Shown here: positions 52,501 to 63,129 of the stretch, one piece after another
Numbering within the stretch: the first letter of the stretch is position 1
Layout: each line of letters starts with the position of its first letter
The notes under the pieces: model-generated
What the model was told of the DNA's origin: nothing
The model's database searches: none
What the model saw: only the letters and a program-made list of their open reading frames with translations
Assembly: GCA_000328365.1 (NCBI GenBank)
Contig: KB295623.1
Coordinates: 156,967-220,966 of the forward strand
DNA length: 64,000 nucleotides
From: Capitella teleta
Lineage: Eukaryota > Annelida > Polychaeta > Capitellidae
Direction: 5' to 3'
Made by a program: the position numbers and the translations under genes

Positions 52501-55164
52501 AGTGGTGATGTTGGTTTGCAGGGGATAAGCAGCAGGTTGCCGTAGCAACGCCAGCATCTGCATCTTGAGGCTCTTGCGAACACTGCTCACTTGTGACTTT
52601 GAAAGCGTTGGCGGTAAATTAACTGCGGTTATAATAACATTACGAATATTACGATTGCCGGCAACACGCTCACCATGCAGAGCTTCAAAACCTTGAACAA
52701 CACGAGCGATGAATTGCGATCTGCTTTTTGCAATGGTTGTCACGGAGGCCATGCACGTCATCAGGTTAACACTGCAATCGAGACGGAGATTGAGAAGAAG
52801 TGAAGCCAAAAGGCATCTATTTCAAAACCCCTGAGGGGCAGAGGCTATACAGGCCTCCTGATTGTATATTTCGTGCGAATAAAAAACCCTGCTAACAAGG
52901 CTGTCCATACAGCGTTTCTTTACCTTGATATGTGGGGGGATGCTTGGTAGTCCATGATGACCTTGAGAGCTTGTTGACCTTCATCCTCTAGTTTCTTCAC
53001 TTTGAGACTGGGGTGTGATTCAGGAATGTTATCGATGCCAAAATCATCCTTTGCAAGAGGTTTTGCCAAATCTCCCTCCTAAGAATATGAAAAATAATAA
53101 ATAAAACTGGGCGAATAGTGAAATAACCTGAATAACCAATATTCGTGCGGTTACTATTCGCCGAACCGGAACACGAAATACGAATACCGTATTGTTTGGT
53201 TATAACCACCCTCATAATTAAACGCACAACCGACTTTTTTCAAGCCAGGAATTGATTAATTTATGTACACACCCACTTCACACAAGTTTCAGCAGCAACT
53301 TTCTATAAAGGCTACTGATGCATTCAAACAAATTAGTCACCAATTCAGAGTGAAGGCTCGCGATGCATTATCAGTTGATCACTGGTTTCAGCAAGCGGAA
53401 CATTGTTTTGGTTGAATGATTTTGGAGCTGACGCATTATGTGGCGGGGAAGGGGGAATGCATTATTGGAGAAGACAGGGTGGGGGACTCAATGAGATCGT
53501 TGCATCCCCATGTGTAAATACATGTTGATATAATTATTTAAAATTTACTTTATTTGCTGAAGCAGATATCATGCACTCTGCTATGCATAGCTGAGTTTAG
53601 CAAGATGGGGGAGGGTAAGATTTTATTTCATGGTAATTGACACGGTCTTTGTCTTTGAAGTGTTAACACTCCGTCGAGAGTAATCTCTGTGGACTATTGA
53701 GATTGTTTTAATAGGTTTTAAAGACATGAAATGGATTAATGGTTTTTCCACTATTCGAGTCAACTATTCGGGTTAAAACACGAATAACGAAGCTTCGGCG
53801 GCACCCCACTATTCGCCAAACAACGAATAACGAACACGAATATTCACCCAGCCTTAATAACAACATACAAAGAAGGAATGAGGAATAACAGATCCTACCG
53901 GAGGCTTCCTTGATAAGACAATGACTATGGTCTCCAGGAATTTGATCGCGTGGGTCCGAATGCTAAAATAATATATACAAGTGAAGAAATCTGTGATATG
54001 ATTCAACGTGCGTACCCTTCATTTTCAGAGTCAACCATTTCGATAATTTTTGATTTCATCTGATGAAGAAATTGCCAGGTTTGCAGCATAACTTCTGTGG
54101 GGTTTTTCGATTTTGCCATCCACTGTGAATATAATAATTGAATAACAGAAGAAGATTCAAAGAGGACACCAACCTTAAGACAGACTTTGAAGACATTTGC
54201 CATAACCAGCATCGCTTTTTTTTGAACGGGGATGATCTCTCCTTGGAGAAACATCCCCAGGTGCCCTATGACCTTAGGAAGAACTTCTGCGTCCACTTTA
54301 CTGTTAAATCATAACCAATGAGATGCTGCATTCATTGAAAGCAGACTTACCAAGCATCATCCATAAATCCAATAACAAACTTCTTAACTTCTGTGGAGCG
54401 ATCAGTCAAAAAGGCAAGAATTTCCTAAACGGAGAGAATAAAATTACAAAAATTCTGAAACTGGAGTACTGTGACCTACATCTAAGAAGTTGTCCACCAA
54501 GGTCGGTTCTTTATGTATTATGAACTCCTTCACCTTAAAAATTATGTCTTTACAAACCCAGCAAAAAATTACTGTGAGACATTACCTTGCGAAGATTGCT
54601 TATGCGCTGAGTATCTGAAGTCAGAATGGATGCCTCATTCAGCAGCTCAACCACCTAAAAATAATAATATAACAGAATTGATACCAACATTGAATGACAA
54701 AATTAATATCACCGAACAGACTGCATGAAAATGTCTGTGTATGAATAGTGTGAGTAACTAAATTTCAACAGGACCTCTTATGGTAGGAACGAGGAGCCAT
54801 GTCTTTGCCTGAGGAGCAGCGTACTGCTGCGCTCAGCACTACACCAAACACTACAGTATTTTACTTTATAGTATTATATACTACTGCCTGAAGTGGTTCC
54901 TTTGAAGAAGCTGAACAACGGCACTCATATGCCAGAAACTAGTTCAGTTAGCAATTATGATAGATTCTTCTTCACCTTCTTCTATATTTTTTATTAAAAT
55001 TTTCGTGAAACCGACACTTCGATTGTGTGCACTGTGGGGTGAGCGATAATTGGAGAAGTTGAGGCCACACTCACTCTGTCGTAAGTAGAGACGGAGTTTG
55101 GGGGACTAGCATCATCATCACCAGACGCCCGAGGTCCAGAAGACCTCCCATTGTTTTCAGACAT
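46588..55164 (-). CDS. SYMPK: Symplekin, 3' end processing scaffold
   Basis: HEAT-repeat scaffold of the cleavage/polyadenylation and histone pre-mRNA processing machinery. About 29 minus-strand exons from ATG at 55164 to stop at 46588. It starts [18 protein letters not shown]; landmarks in order are [154 protein letters not shown] and a Glu-rich tail ending [13 protein letters not shown]-stop. All match human symplekin in order, so the gene appears complete. Most introns are about 45-70 bp. Two are large: 49914-51854 holds a nested glycosyltransferase gene and about 53080-53899 holds a hAT-like element. Minor exon edges are approximate. Confidence 0.96.
50418..51665 (+). CDS. Beta-1,3-galactosyltransferase-like (GT31) protein
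   Basis: Golgi type-II glycosyltransferase of family GT31, which adds beta-1,3-linked sugars. The uninterrupted frame lies inside symplekin intron 49914-51854 on the opposite strand. A signal-anchor stretch ([20 protein letters not shown]) precedes the catalytic part. Family motifs follow: [28 protein letters not shown], the metal-binding [24 protein letters not shown] and the catalytic EDVYVTGLC. The carboxyl end has an unusual extra hydrophobic stretch ([10 protein letters not shown]). The start is unsure: ATG 50418 opens the frame, but CCCTTGCAG at 50471-50479 looks like a splice acceptor, so a spliced transcript starting at ATG 50499 is likely. AATAAA lies at 51707-51712. The closest vertebrate subtype cannot be told from this view. 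Confidence 0.92.
   Translation: MIYCSRSKCNNKPNLLYFPCSLHEWHSMVVQRPLSAMGRAWTLVHTHLLCFLESFSLVNVILPAHSRVILAHVIQLSLSLLLSYLAWYFSWRTPLPVYVLDRMNLRPFFLPNIMCDHCNNFSYPLMVTNEDFCRDQDVFLLILVASFHANMNARQAIRQSWGSVREHRGKTIKTLFMFGRHEDRNLNQQMLYELEHYGDVMQKDFREDYRTLTNKTMMGLSWARVYCPSARFILKTDDDAFNVPQRYVDYLVDVKQERFVGGYCFTVMPDRRDGSKFYVPESMFPDKYYPTYCSGPGYVLSSAAVDAILAVAPTVSYVPMEDVYVTGLCRVVAGIQYTQISGTAMDQSFMTACNLATWVKNGHNIVPERTPLLWQRVVENPQSCVAWHSATVCCMLIFLAIWCRHLCSLIKRPTD
53107..53851. mobile_element. Probable hAT-like non-autonomous element
   Basis: The ends are inverted and similar: CTGGGCGAATAGTG on the left and, inverted, CTGGGTGAATATTCG on the right. Subterminal ATTCG and CGAAT units recur on both sides, for example ACTATTCGCCGAA and GCTTCGGCGGCA. 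No transposase is coded, and no clear 8-bp target duplication is visible. The class assignment rests on the style of the ends only. It lies in a symplekin intron. Confidence 0.65.
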
Positions 55165-55423
55165 AGCAAGTAGTGTTCAATTATAGGACATCCGAGTGAG
55201 TTTATTCATTGTCAAACAACCAAAAAGATGAGTTCAGGAAATTTCAGGCAGACGGCGCTCGGAACTTCCGGTTTGATTGCTCCATCATTTTTAAGGGGTG
55301 TTAGCTTTTTGAATATTTCAGAATAACATATTATCATTAAATGGAATTGTCTTAGCGCGTTATATTGTCCTGAAATAATGTTTATGTTAAATATGATTGT
55401 ATGATGTGCGTTACACCAATGTT

Positions 55424-56108
55424 TATACAGAGTGGGCCAAAAGTTGTCAATGATAAAGATCTCAATGGTTTCCAATGGTGCTACACATTTCTGAGAAAGT
55501 GTTACAAAACTGATCGCAGTGTAAAAATCACACAAAGATAAGAGAAATAAATACTCGGTATGGTTAGTCTAAAATGTCATGCTGCTATTTCTATCATTTA
55601 TGCTCCAATTTCATCAACATTTATCCCGATTTAACTCAATTATTAGAGTGCACTCATCATTCCAGGATATTTCCACTTTTGGCGTCAAACAGGGCCCCGG
55701 ACCATGCATAACTTTCATTGAACGCATATTTAAGGCAACGCTCTCGTCCTATTGCTTTGTTTGAGAGTGCTATTGTTGTGACAGTAGCACTAATGTTTAT
55801 CTCTTAAAATCAAAACAAAGCAGAGAGTTTGTATTGATGCGCCATGCAACAGATGACATTACACAATGCTCGTTGACAGGCTCATCTGATTTTGCTCTCT
55901 TCGCGATCACTCACCACTCGCATTTGAATGTTCCTCACTCGTTCTAAATTGACTTCTTATTTGATTTGTTTGCATAAATGGACGCAGAATAACATTGTCA
56001 ATCCATACCAGGTAGTTATTGTTTTGGAATAATGGATACTTTTTAGCAAATTTTAGAGTTTTGATTTTAACATGGAATAGATAGACTACTTTTGGACCAC
56101 TCTGTATA
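55424..56108. mobile_element. Mariner-like MITE
   Basis: The two ends are TATACAGAGTGGGCCAAAAG and, inverted, TATACAGAGTGGTCCAAAAG, so the terminal repeats are nearly perfect for about 20 bp. TA (or TATA) flanks both ends. It is about 0.68 kb, without a transposase frame, and a second copy's end is at 6255. It lies between the symplekin and the S28 peptidase 5' ends. Confidence 0.85.
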
Positions 56109-56286
56109 ATTGCAACCTTCCACCCCCGAATCTAAACCATGTGACCAGTCATGTGCTCATCACAAGTTTGTAAACAAATTCAGCAATTAGAGCTGTTCCC
56201 GGTACTGGATCCGTTAATCGTTGTTATTCTTCCTGAAAAGTGTTAATCGGAGGAACAGGCTCTGTGTTTGTATACTTCAACCATCC

Positions 56287-59200
56287 ATGGTCATGATCCA
56301 TCGATTAGCGGCCTCCTGGGCCATTGCAATTTGCGTATATCTGATCACAATCGATCACGCCAGCGGTTTCGGTGAGCAATTTGATTTCAATCCAAAGTAC
56401 AGATAAACCGGGCGAGGTCTGCGTACTTCGGTCTCGCTGTAGTATGTCAGCTAAATTTGGTTATACTTATACTAATAATCAATAATGAATAATGATTATT
56501 TTCAGAAGCCAATTAATGAATTATCAGTTTAATATGGCCTTTGTTAGTATACAACTGGTAAAGGCGTAAGCCAAGTTCATTATAGTTCATACTCAATCAT
56601 AATGAATCATTAATATAATACCTTTTATTCTAATCGGTTATGTTCTTTGAATTTCTTTCAGGGTTAAACTTCTGGAAGTTCAGAAGCAAAGTTGATCAGC
56701 ATCGTCATCATCGAGAGAAAGTTAAACTCTTCCATCACTTCTCCCATGAACCAACTGCACTGCTGCGCGGCCCTTTCATTGATGAATATTTTGAGCAACC
56801 TTTGGATCATTTTGATCCTCAAGTTTCAGTGAGGAATCATTGGCCAAAAACTTCAAGAACTTAAGCATGCTATCCACTTCCAGGGCTCTTACAAGCAGAG
56901 ATACTGGGTGAATGCAGACTTCTGGTCTGGAAAGGAAGGGCCAGTCTTCCTGTACATAGGAGGAGAAGGTGGTCTTACTTCTATGACCGTTCAAGCAGGC
57001 GAACATGTCGATCTTGCAAAGAAATACAAAGCTCTTATATTTGCGGTAGAGCATCGCTTCTATGGTGAGAGCTTGAATGACGATGGCTTAAAACTTGAGA
57101 GCCTTCAGTACTTATCCAGCCAGCAAGCGTGAGAGCAATAAATTGTTTTTACTTGATGTGTAAATTTCCCTAAATTGCAGACTAGCTGATTTGGCAAAAT
57201 TCCATGCCGTTATGTCTCAGAAGTATAACCTCACAGATGATAATCACTGGGTTTGCTTTGGAGGCTCATACCCTGGGGCCCTGTCTGCTTGGTTTAGAAT
57301 CAAAGTGGGTTTGTTATTCTAATTTTATGTGAAATGCAAATGTAATTTATTTGATAGTACCCTCACTTGGTACATGCAGCTGTCGCTTCTTCTGCTCCTG
57401 TCAGAGCCCTCGTAGACTTCCAAGGATACAATGACGTTGTTGCTGCTAGTTTATCCGCCACAATTGTGAATGGCTCTGATAAGGTATTGATGAAGTGTAT
57501 GAGTAAGAGCTTCACATTCATTTATTTACTTTTTAGTGTCTAAGTCAAGTGAAGGAGGCTTTCAGCACAATTGACCAAATGTTGGACAAAGGCAATCTTT
57601 TGCAACTAGAAAATGATTTCTATTCATGCGCTCCGCTCGATGGCGAGAAAGACATCTACCAGTTTACATCTAATGTTGCCGATGCCTTCATGGGGGTCGT
57701 TCAGTACAATCAAGAGATTCCAGGCCAATCCATTGCTGGTCTGTGTGAGCAAATGACGGCTTCAGCTGACTCGTACGCCAACCTCAGGAAACTCTTCAGA
57801 GTGAGTCATTCTTCTGGGTTTTTGTATTTCCATTCACAATTTCCATTTTGCCTCTCAGCGATTCCTCAATGAGAGTGACCAGAAATGCTCAGACAACTCC
57901 TGGTCTTCAGCCATCGCTCAGATGTCAAACACTACTGTGGATCGTGGAGGTTTTGGCGTAGGATTACGGCAGTGGATATACCAAACGTGCACGCAGTTTG
58001 GTTATTGTGAGTGTCGTTCACCCTCGTGCTCTTTTTTTTTTTTTGCAAACTGAGCTTCTTAATTTTCTTCAGATCAGTCATGTGATGTTAATACAACTTG
58101 TCCTTTCTCACGCTACATGGGACTTGTGCCTAATCTGGATATTTGCACTGAAGTGTTTGGCATTGGTGGTAAATCCACGTACGGAAGGGTGGATTTCACC
58201 AATGCTTATTATGGCTCAGATCAACCGAAAGGAACCAGAATTGTCTTTGTCAATGGTGAGACCTTATTTCGTTTTAACCGGCTTTAAAGGGATGGGTAAC
58301 TAAATTTTAAGTGATATTCTATTAACTCATGGCACCAATTGATAGCAGAACAACCTGCCTTTATACCAGCGGAAATAAGGAAATAATGCATTTCGAATAT
58401 TAGGGTTAGCATTGTGCCTATGGGAGAATGGCTTTGCATAAAAAAAATTACATAATTGAACAATGTTAAGGGATAATTTCTACTTGAGATTTGTTTAAAG
58501 AAGGCATAAGATTATTTCCTTGTAGCCGAATATCCCAATTAGTTTTCTGATGCGTGAATAATTTACTGGGAGAGCTGCTTCTCTGCTCTGTTCACACTTG
58601 ACAGTTGACACTACTAGATCGAGTCTAGTGGCCCAGCCGTGAAATTTGCGCCGTCTGACACATCGCACAGATTCCCAATTCGTAATCAATAATTACAAGT
58701 ACTTGTAATTTCTTCTTATAAATATTCGTGGGTGAATTAATTATTATGCCTAATAAAAGGCTTCTATAGTTAGTATGGGCTGACCTGGACTCTGAACTCA
58801 GTTGTAATATCCCATAGCAATTAACAGTGTAGAGTATGAACAGCTTATAATAAAATACACCTGTTGATTCAGGGTGAGGCATGAGGTGATGAGGCATTAT
58901 TGGGTTTTTACGGCTCCCCCATCCCGTTCTGGTGATATAGAAGCCTGGGACCCGGGTCTCCTCCTACATTTACTCTTATCGAAGCATCCCAAGGGTTCTT
59001 TGGTCTGCATTCTACCAATTAGGCAATTGTAAACGGCACCCAGCCTTAGTTGTTACACAGCACTGCTGAGTCACCTAAGAATTATAATTATAATGAATTG
59101 CAATTATATTTCACAATCCTAAGGATCCTCCACGGTCCTCCAGCATAGTAGTGCACTCAGGCAGTCAAACTAACTAAACTCCTCGACGCCGAAAATAAAA

Positions 59201-59790
59201 TAAAAAAAGATCGAGGAGTTTAGTTGCAGGACACTGATATCACGAGGGCCATTGTAAAAGATCGGAACTTGATGTTTCATGACAGGGTCTGACATCACGC
59301 CTAATTAGCATTATATCTCCCGTGAAATCGTTAGCAGCGATATTCCTTGTGTGGGCCAGGAATCATCTTTGGTGCATCAAATAACGAGTTCGTTTAACTC
59401 CATTTTTAACCAATTCTCCCTCCCTTTAAATCATGAAATTGTGGATGCTGAGAGGAAGATGGTAATGTTTTAATTCTGCATCTTCCAGGCTCAATTGATC
59501 CATGGCATGCCCTAAGTGTACTGAAAGACCTTTCTGGCGGACAACATGCAATTTTCATCGAAGGCACTGCACATTGCGCTAACATGAATTCCAATCAACC
59601 ATGGGACCCTCCACAGCTCCTGAAAGCAAGAAAGGTATGTTTCAGAGAATTCTGGTTTTTTTTAAAGTGAATTTTATCCTATTTTACCTAATTTTATCGT
59701 ATTTTACCTAACCCCTCATTTCAGCAAACTGATGAACTTATCGGTAGCTGGCTGAACCAAAGAACTGCGTTTGAAATACGCCGTTCGTGA
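56287..59790 (+). CDS. Serine carboxypeptidase S28, PRSS16-like
   Basis: Lysosomal/secretory-type serine peptidase of family S28 (PRCP/DPP7/PRSS16), cleaving Xaa-Pro-type or short peptides. Ten plus-strand exons: 56287-56371, 56662-56822, 56884-57128, 57181-57304, 57358-57483, 57537-57800, 57859-58006, 58073-58255, 59489-59634 and 59725-59790; joined, 515 codons plus stop. A signal peptide begins MVMIHRLAASW. After a His-rich linker come FEQPLDHFDPQ, RYWVNADFW, VFLYIGGEGG and VEHRFYGES. The catalytic triad is complete: Ser193 in FGGSYPG, Asp449 in SIDPWHA and His474 in GTAHCANM. Sequence such as ASSAPVRALVDFQGYNDVV is closest to PRSS16 in my judgement, so the exact orthology is not claimed. 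Intron 8 (1.2 kb) holds an old SINE. Confidence 0.93.
58899..59187 (-). mobile_element. Old full-length-like SINE copy
   Basis: Minus-strand copy of the SINE at 13138. It keeps GGGTTTTTACGGCTCCCCC at the 3' end, the AAGGGTTCTTT block and, at the 5' end, a diverged tRNA-like head (CCACGGTCCTCCAGCATAG, GGCAGTCAAACTAACT). It differs far more from copy 1 than the copy at 23166 does, so it is older. It sits in intron 8 of the S28 peptidase gene. Confidence 0.8.
59172..59225. repeat. 15-bp hairpin at the edge of the old SINE
   Basis: AACTAAACTCCTCGA at 59172-59186 is the exact inverted partner of TCGAGGAGTTTAGTT at 59211-59225, with an A-rich 24-nt loop. Confidence 0.85.
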
Positions 59791-59945
59791 CATTTTTTTT
59801 AAAATTGAGATGTTTGTATTTTCACGTTTGTATGTTTTATACTGATTTGACGGCACTGATTTACATGTATATATTTTTACGATTTGTGTGGGTGTTTTTG
59901 TATCAACATGTCATATTGCATGTCGATGAAGTAGTTTTGTATACA

Positions 59946-59951
59946 AATAAA
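59946..59951 (+). terminator. Candidate poly(A) signal of S28 peptidase
   Basis: AATAAA about 155 bp past the stop codon. Confidence 0.55.
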
Positions 59952-60030
59952 ACTACAATATTATATTTTTATTACATTTAGTCTTGTTTCTTCATTGAAT
60001 ATAATCAAAAATATAATCATGGCATGAATT

Positions 60031-60036
60031 TTTATT
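60031..60036 (-). terminator. Candidate poly(A) signal of AIDA
   Basis: AATAAA on the minus strand, 110 bp past the AIDA stop. It is only about 80 bp from the opposing poly(A) signal of the S28 gene. Confidence 0.5.
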
Positions 60037-60145
60037 TTATTATCAAAACGACAAAACGTTCTTTGATTCTACAAAAATTTTCTTTTAGTATTAAATAATC
60101 ACAATGTGAGTAAAAGTGACTAGCTGGACGGGCAATGGGTGCTGT

Positions 60146-62255
60146 TCAAGGCAAGATTAGCTTCAGGTGCAGAAAGAGGGGCTTCACAGACATCAGCTTA
60201 AGTTTCTTGCGCTTGGGATCACACGGCTTCTTGTATCTTCATGAGAAAATAAGTAAACGCCCAAACAGCTGATTACGCACACTCACAATTCAAGCGCAAC
60301 TTCTCCCTCTTTCAGCTCATCATGCTCAAGAAAAGCCCAACATTTGGTGCTGACGGCTCTCTTCTTTGGCTTGTAATGTTTAAACTCAAAAACAATCGCA
60401 TGGCCTTATGAAGAAAAGGAGTAATATATAATATATATGGAATTTTAAGTTAAATAAATCTCACCGGCAAGAAGGGATTCTAGTGGTCGCTGGATGTGGA
60501 CCTGCACACCAAAGTGAATGCAGGCATCAGATCTGTGCCCTGATATGGGAGTGTCTTGTGGAGAAGATAAGTCCTTCCCATTCTCATCTATCGGCAGGTG
60601 AAGAAAATGAGGTATGATTTATACTTGTACTGGAGATGGAATACCTTTGACTGAAATAGTAAGGTAAGGCTCAAGGTAGGAAGAAGTGTCTTTGAAGCCA
60701 ATGCGGTCGATGTAGAGGCTGAGGAAGGAACGGTCAGCAGTTACCTCCGGAAGGGGAAGCAGGGTGCCTCGCGCTGAAATTGAACGAGTGAAATAGGATC
60801 TCAAGATAAGGAACAATTAGACAATCACTGACATGCAAAAGTATTTGAAAGAGAATCAATTATACAGAACACACTGAAAATTATAGACAACACCATGAAT
60901 GCATTCAATCAATCTAGCATGCTTTGATTGGTTAATTGATTTGAGACTGAAAAGAATACACAGCACATTACAAGATAGAGAATCTTAAGAGATACATTTA
61001 TCATGGCTTACAACTCTTATCCAAGGTTTCAAAATCCTCAATGATACTTTCAGAATGCCAACTGTAACAAGAGTGAACAGAGGAAGTGTGAGGTACAATT
61101 AAGTGCAATGCTTATCAAAATAAGTACAAAATAATATTTGGGTTTAATTGAATCACTCATGAGTGCAGAAATTGGAATAAATTTGAAAAAACCAAATATA
61201 CATATACATTGGAATAAATCTGGATGGGTTTTTTTTTTTTTTTTTTTTTTTACATTTCCAAAGACCAAAATTGTTTGAGAGAAAGTAAAACATTAGTTAA
61301 GTTAAAGCAGTTAAACTCACCTTGGATCATATTCTTCATGGTGTACTGAACAGAATTGTCTGCCATTGGATGACGGCCGAGAAACTTGAGCAGACATGAC
61401 AGGCAAACTGCTCACTGGCAGAGAAAAGGAGACATCAGGACGCGTCAACACATCTCGTAAGTCTACAAAAAGAAATGAAAGACATATAACTTGGATTTTT
61501 TTTCATCCTTACTAGGCGCTACTTTCTTGAGATCTTCAAGCTCCAAGTTACCAGGACATCCGGGAGAGTTCAGAGCTTTAATCCGTAACTCTGAACAGGT
61601 AGCGACTTTGTTGAGAATTTTCTACAAATATGAATGACCATGAACACTTTAAGAGTTGATAATGGAAATCAGAACCTTTTGTGGGTCACTGAAAATTGTT
61701 GTAGAGGGGTTGGCCTCAAGGCGAAGGTTAGCAGCTAGTCTGTAAGAAGAAACAAATTGTGAAATCAATGTAGGCAAAGACAGGTTAAAGTTCTAAACAA
61801 CAGAATCACGCCGCAACTGTCAAATCATAAAAATGCAAAGATCTAGGTCTCTAGGTCACAGCTCAAGTATTGGAGAAGATGCATGTACTAGAAGCTTATA
61901 ACGTTTATTTAACATCGTTATCATGGTGACCCATAACGATGTGGAATAAACGTTATAAGAGATTCAATTTCTGCTTTCTTAGAATGAAAAGGTTTCTTAT
62001 ATAGGAGGGTTCGAGCAAGGAATGTGGCAAGAGTCAATGAGATGATCACAATGGTATGAAATAAGATGAGGCGAGTTGAGCTGTTACAAGCTAATATTCA
62101 TCTACAGTTTAATAATTCTTCTACAGAATGATATACAAAAAAACACACCTTGAGTAGCAATCAATTGCTTCCACTTGCTGGCCCCACAAGTCAAAGTCTG
62201 TGCCTCTGAGAAGAAGGGTGTGCCACTGGCAAACATTTGCTTTGGCTTCATTCAT
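60146..62255 (-). CDS. AIDA: Axin interactor, dorsalization-associated protein
   Basis: In vertebrates AIDA binds Axin and blocks its JNK activation; it also acts in ER-linked lipid control. Nine minus-strand exons: 62255-62149, 61739-61676, 61621-61513, 61462-61321, 61061-61015, 60773-60645, 60587-60465, 60404-60287 and 60236-60146, joining to 309 codons plus stop (human 306). The amino Aida region has GTDFDLWGQQVEAIDCYSR and LEANPS, followed by a variable Ser/Pro-rich linker. The carboxyl C2-type lipid-binding domain has IDRIGFKDTSSYLEPYLTIS, VFEFKHYKPKKRAVSTKCWA and YKKPCDPKRKKLKL; it ends LKLILP-stop. All junctions agree in phase. An intron holds a strong hairpin (61895-61959). Confidence 0.96.
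61895..61959. repeat. 27-bp hairpin in AIDA intron 1
   Basis: The arms 61895-61921 and 61933-61959 are inverted partners except at two positions, with an 11-nt loop. The stem starts CTTATAACGTTTATT. It resembles the hairpin in DEGS1 intron 1 in size but not in sequence. Confidence 0.85.
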
Positions 62256-63129
62256 TCTCCTTTCACTTCTTCAGGACCTAATATTCAATGAAATCCCCTT
62301 CATCCCTAAAAATGAAACACAGAAATGTGACTCACTGATTGAAAATAAATATTCACAAGAAAATATTAATTAAAGCACTTTAATGATATAGTCGTATATG
62401 ATTACATGAAATTGGGCTCAGACCTGGGTGATATATACATAGCAACTGCACTTATCTTGACTTCTCATAATCACCATGTAAGCAGGTAAGAACGCAAGAA
62501 GCTAGTACCTATATTTATGTCAAAAACATAAAAATGTAGGCCTATTGGAATTTGATCGTCTTTAGAAAACTAGCATAATTTTGTTAAAGTAAAGTCCATA
62601 GACTAGTATTAATCTGGCTCAAAAGGAATCCATTATTCTTCGGGATGCCTAGCTCATCTGCTTATAATGATTGATAACCCCCTATCATATTCATAGTTAT
62701 GTCATATACACTCAATCGAGGTGAGCGATAATATAGCGAATAGATTCCTATTATAGGGATAGTCTTAAGAGAGCGACAAAGATCATGAAATCCTCATTTA
62801 AAATTGAACCTGACATGTACCATGTAACGTTTCAACACTTCGTCATTTGAGCATAACATATAGCCACCATGGTATCTTCAGATAACAGGAAATAGACTTA
62901 TAATAACCATAGAAACATGTAAACAAGTTTTCTTCACTGATATGGAAAGCCAATACCGGTGTCTGACAAAAAAGGGAAATTGTATACAAAATCAAAATCA
63001 AAATCATAAAAATCAAAATCGAAACAAAACAAAATGCACAATAGAGGCATATTGAGGGATGGAACGATACATGGTGATAGTTAAACATCCCAAAAATTGT
63101 AAATGGCATAAACTTCGGCATAAACTTTC
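62256..63129. other. Intergenic upstream of AIDA
   Basis: AT-rich DNA with no gene seen. The AIDA promoter should be in its left part. Short repeats such as AAAATCAAAATC occur near 62990-63020, just before the LINE. Confidence 0.6.
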
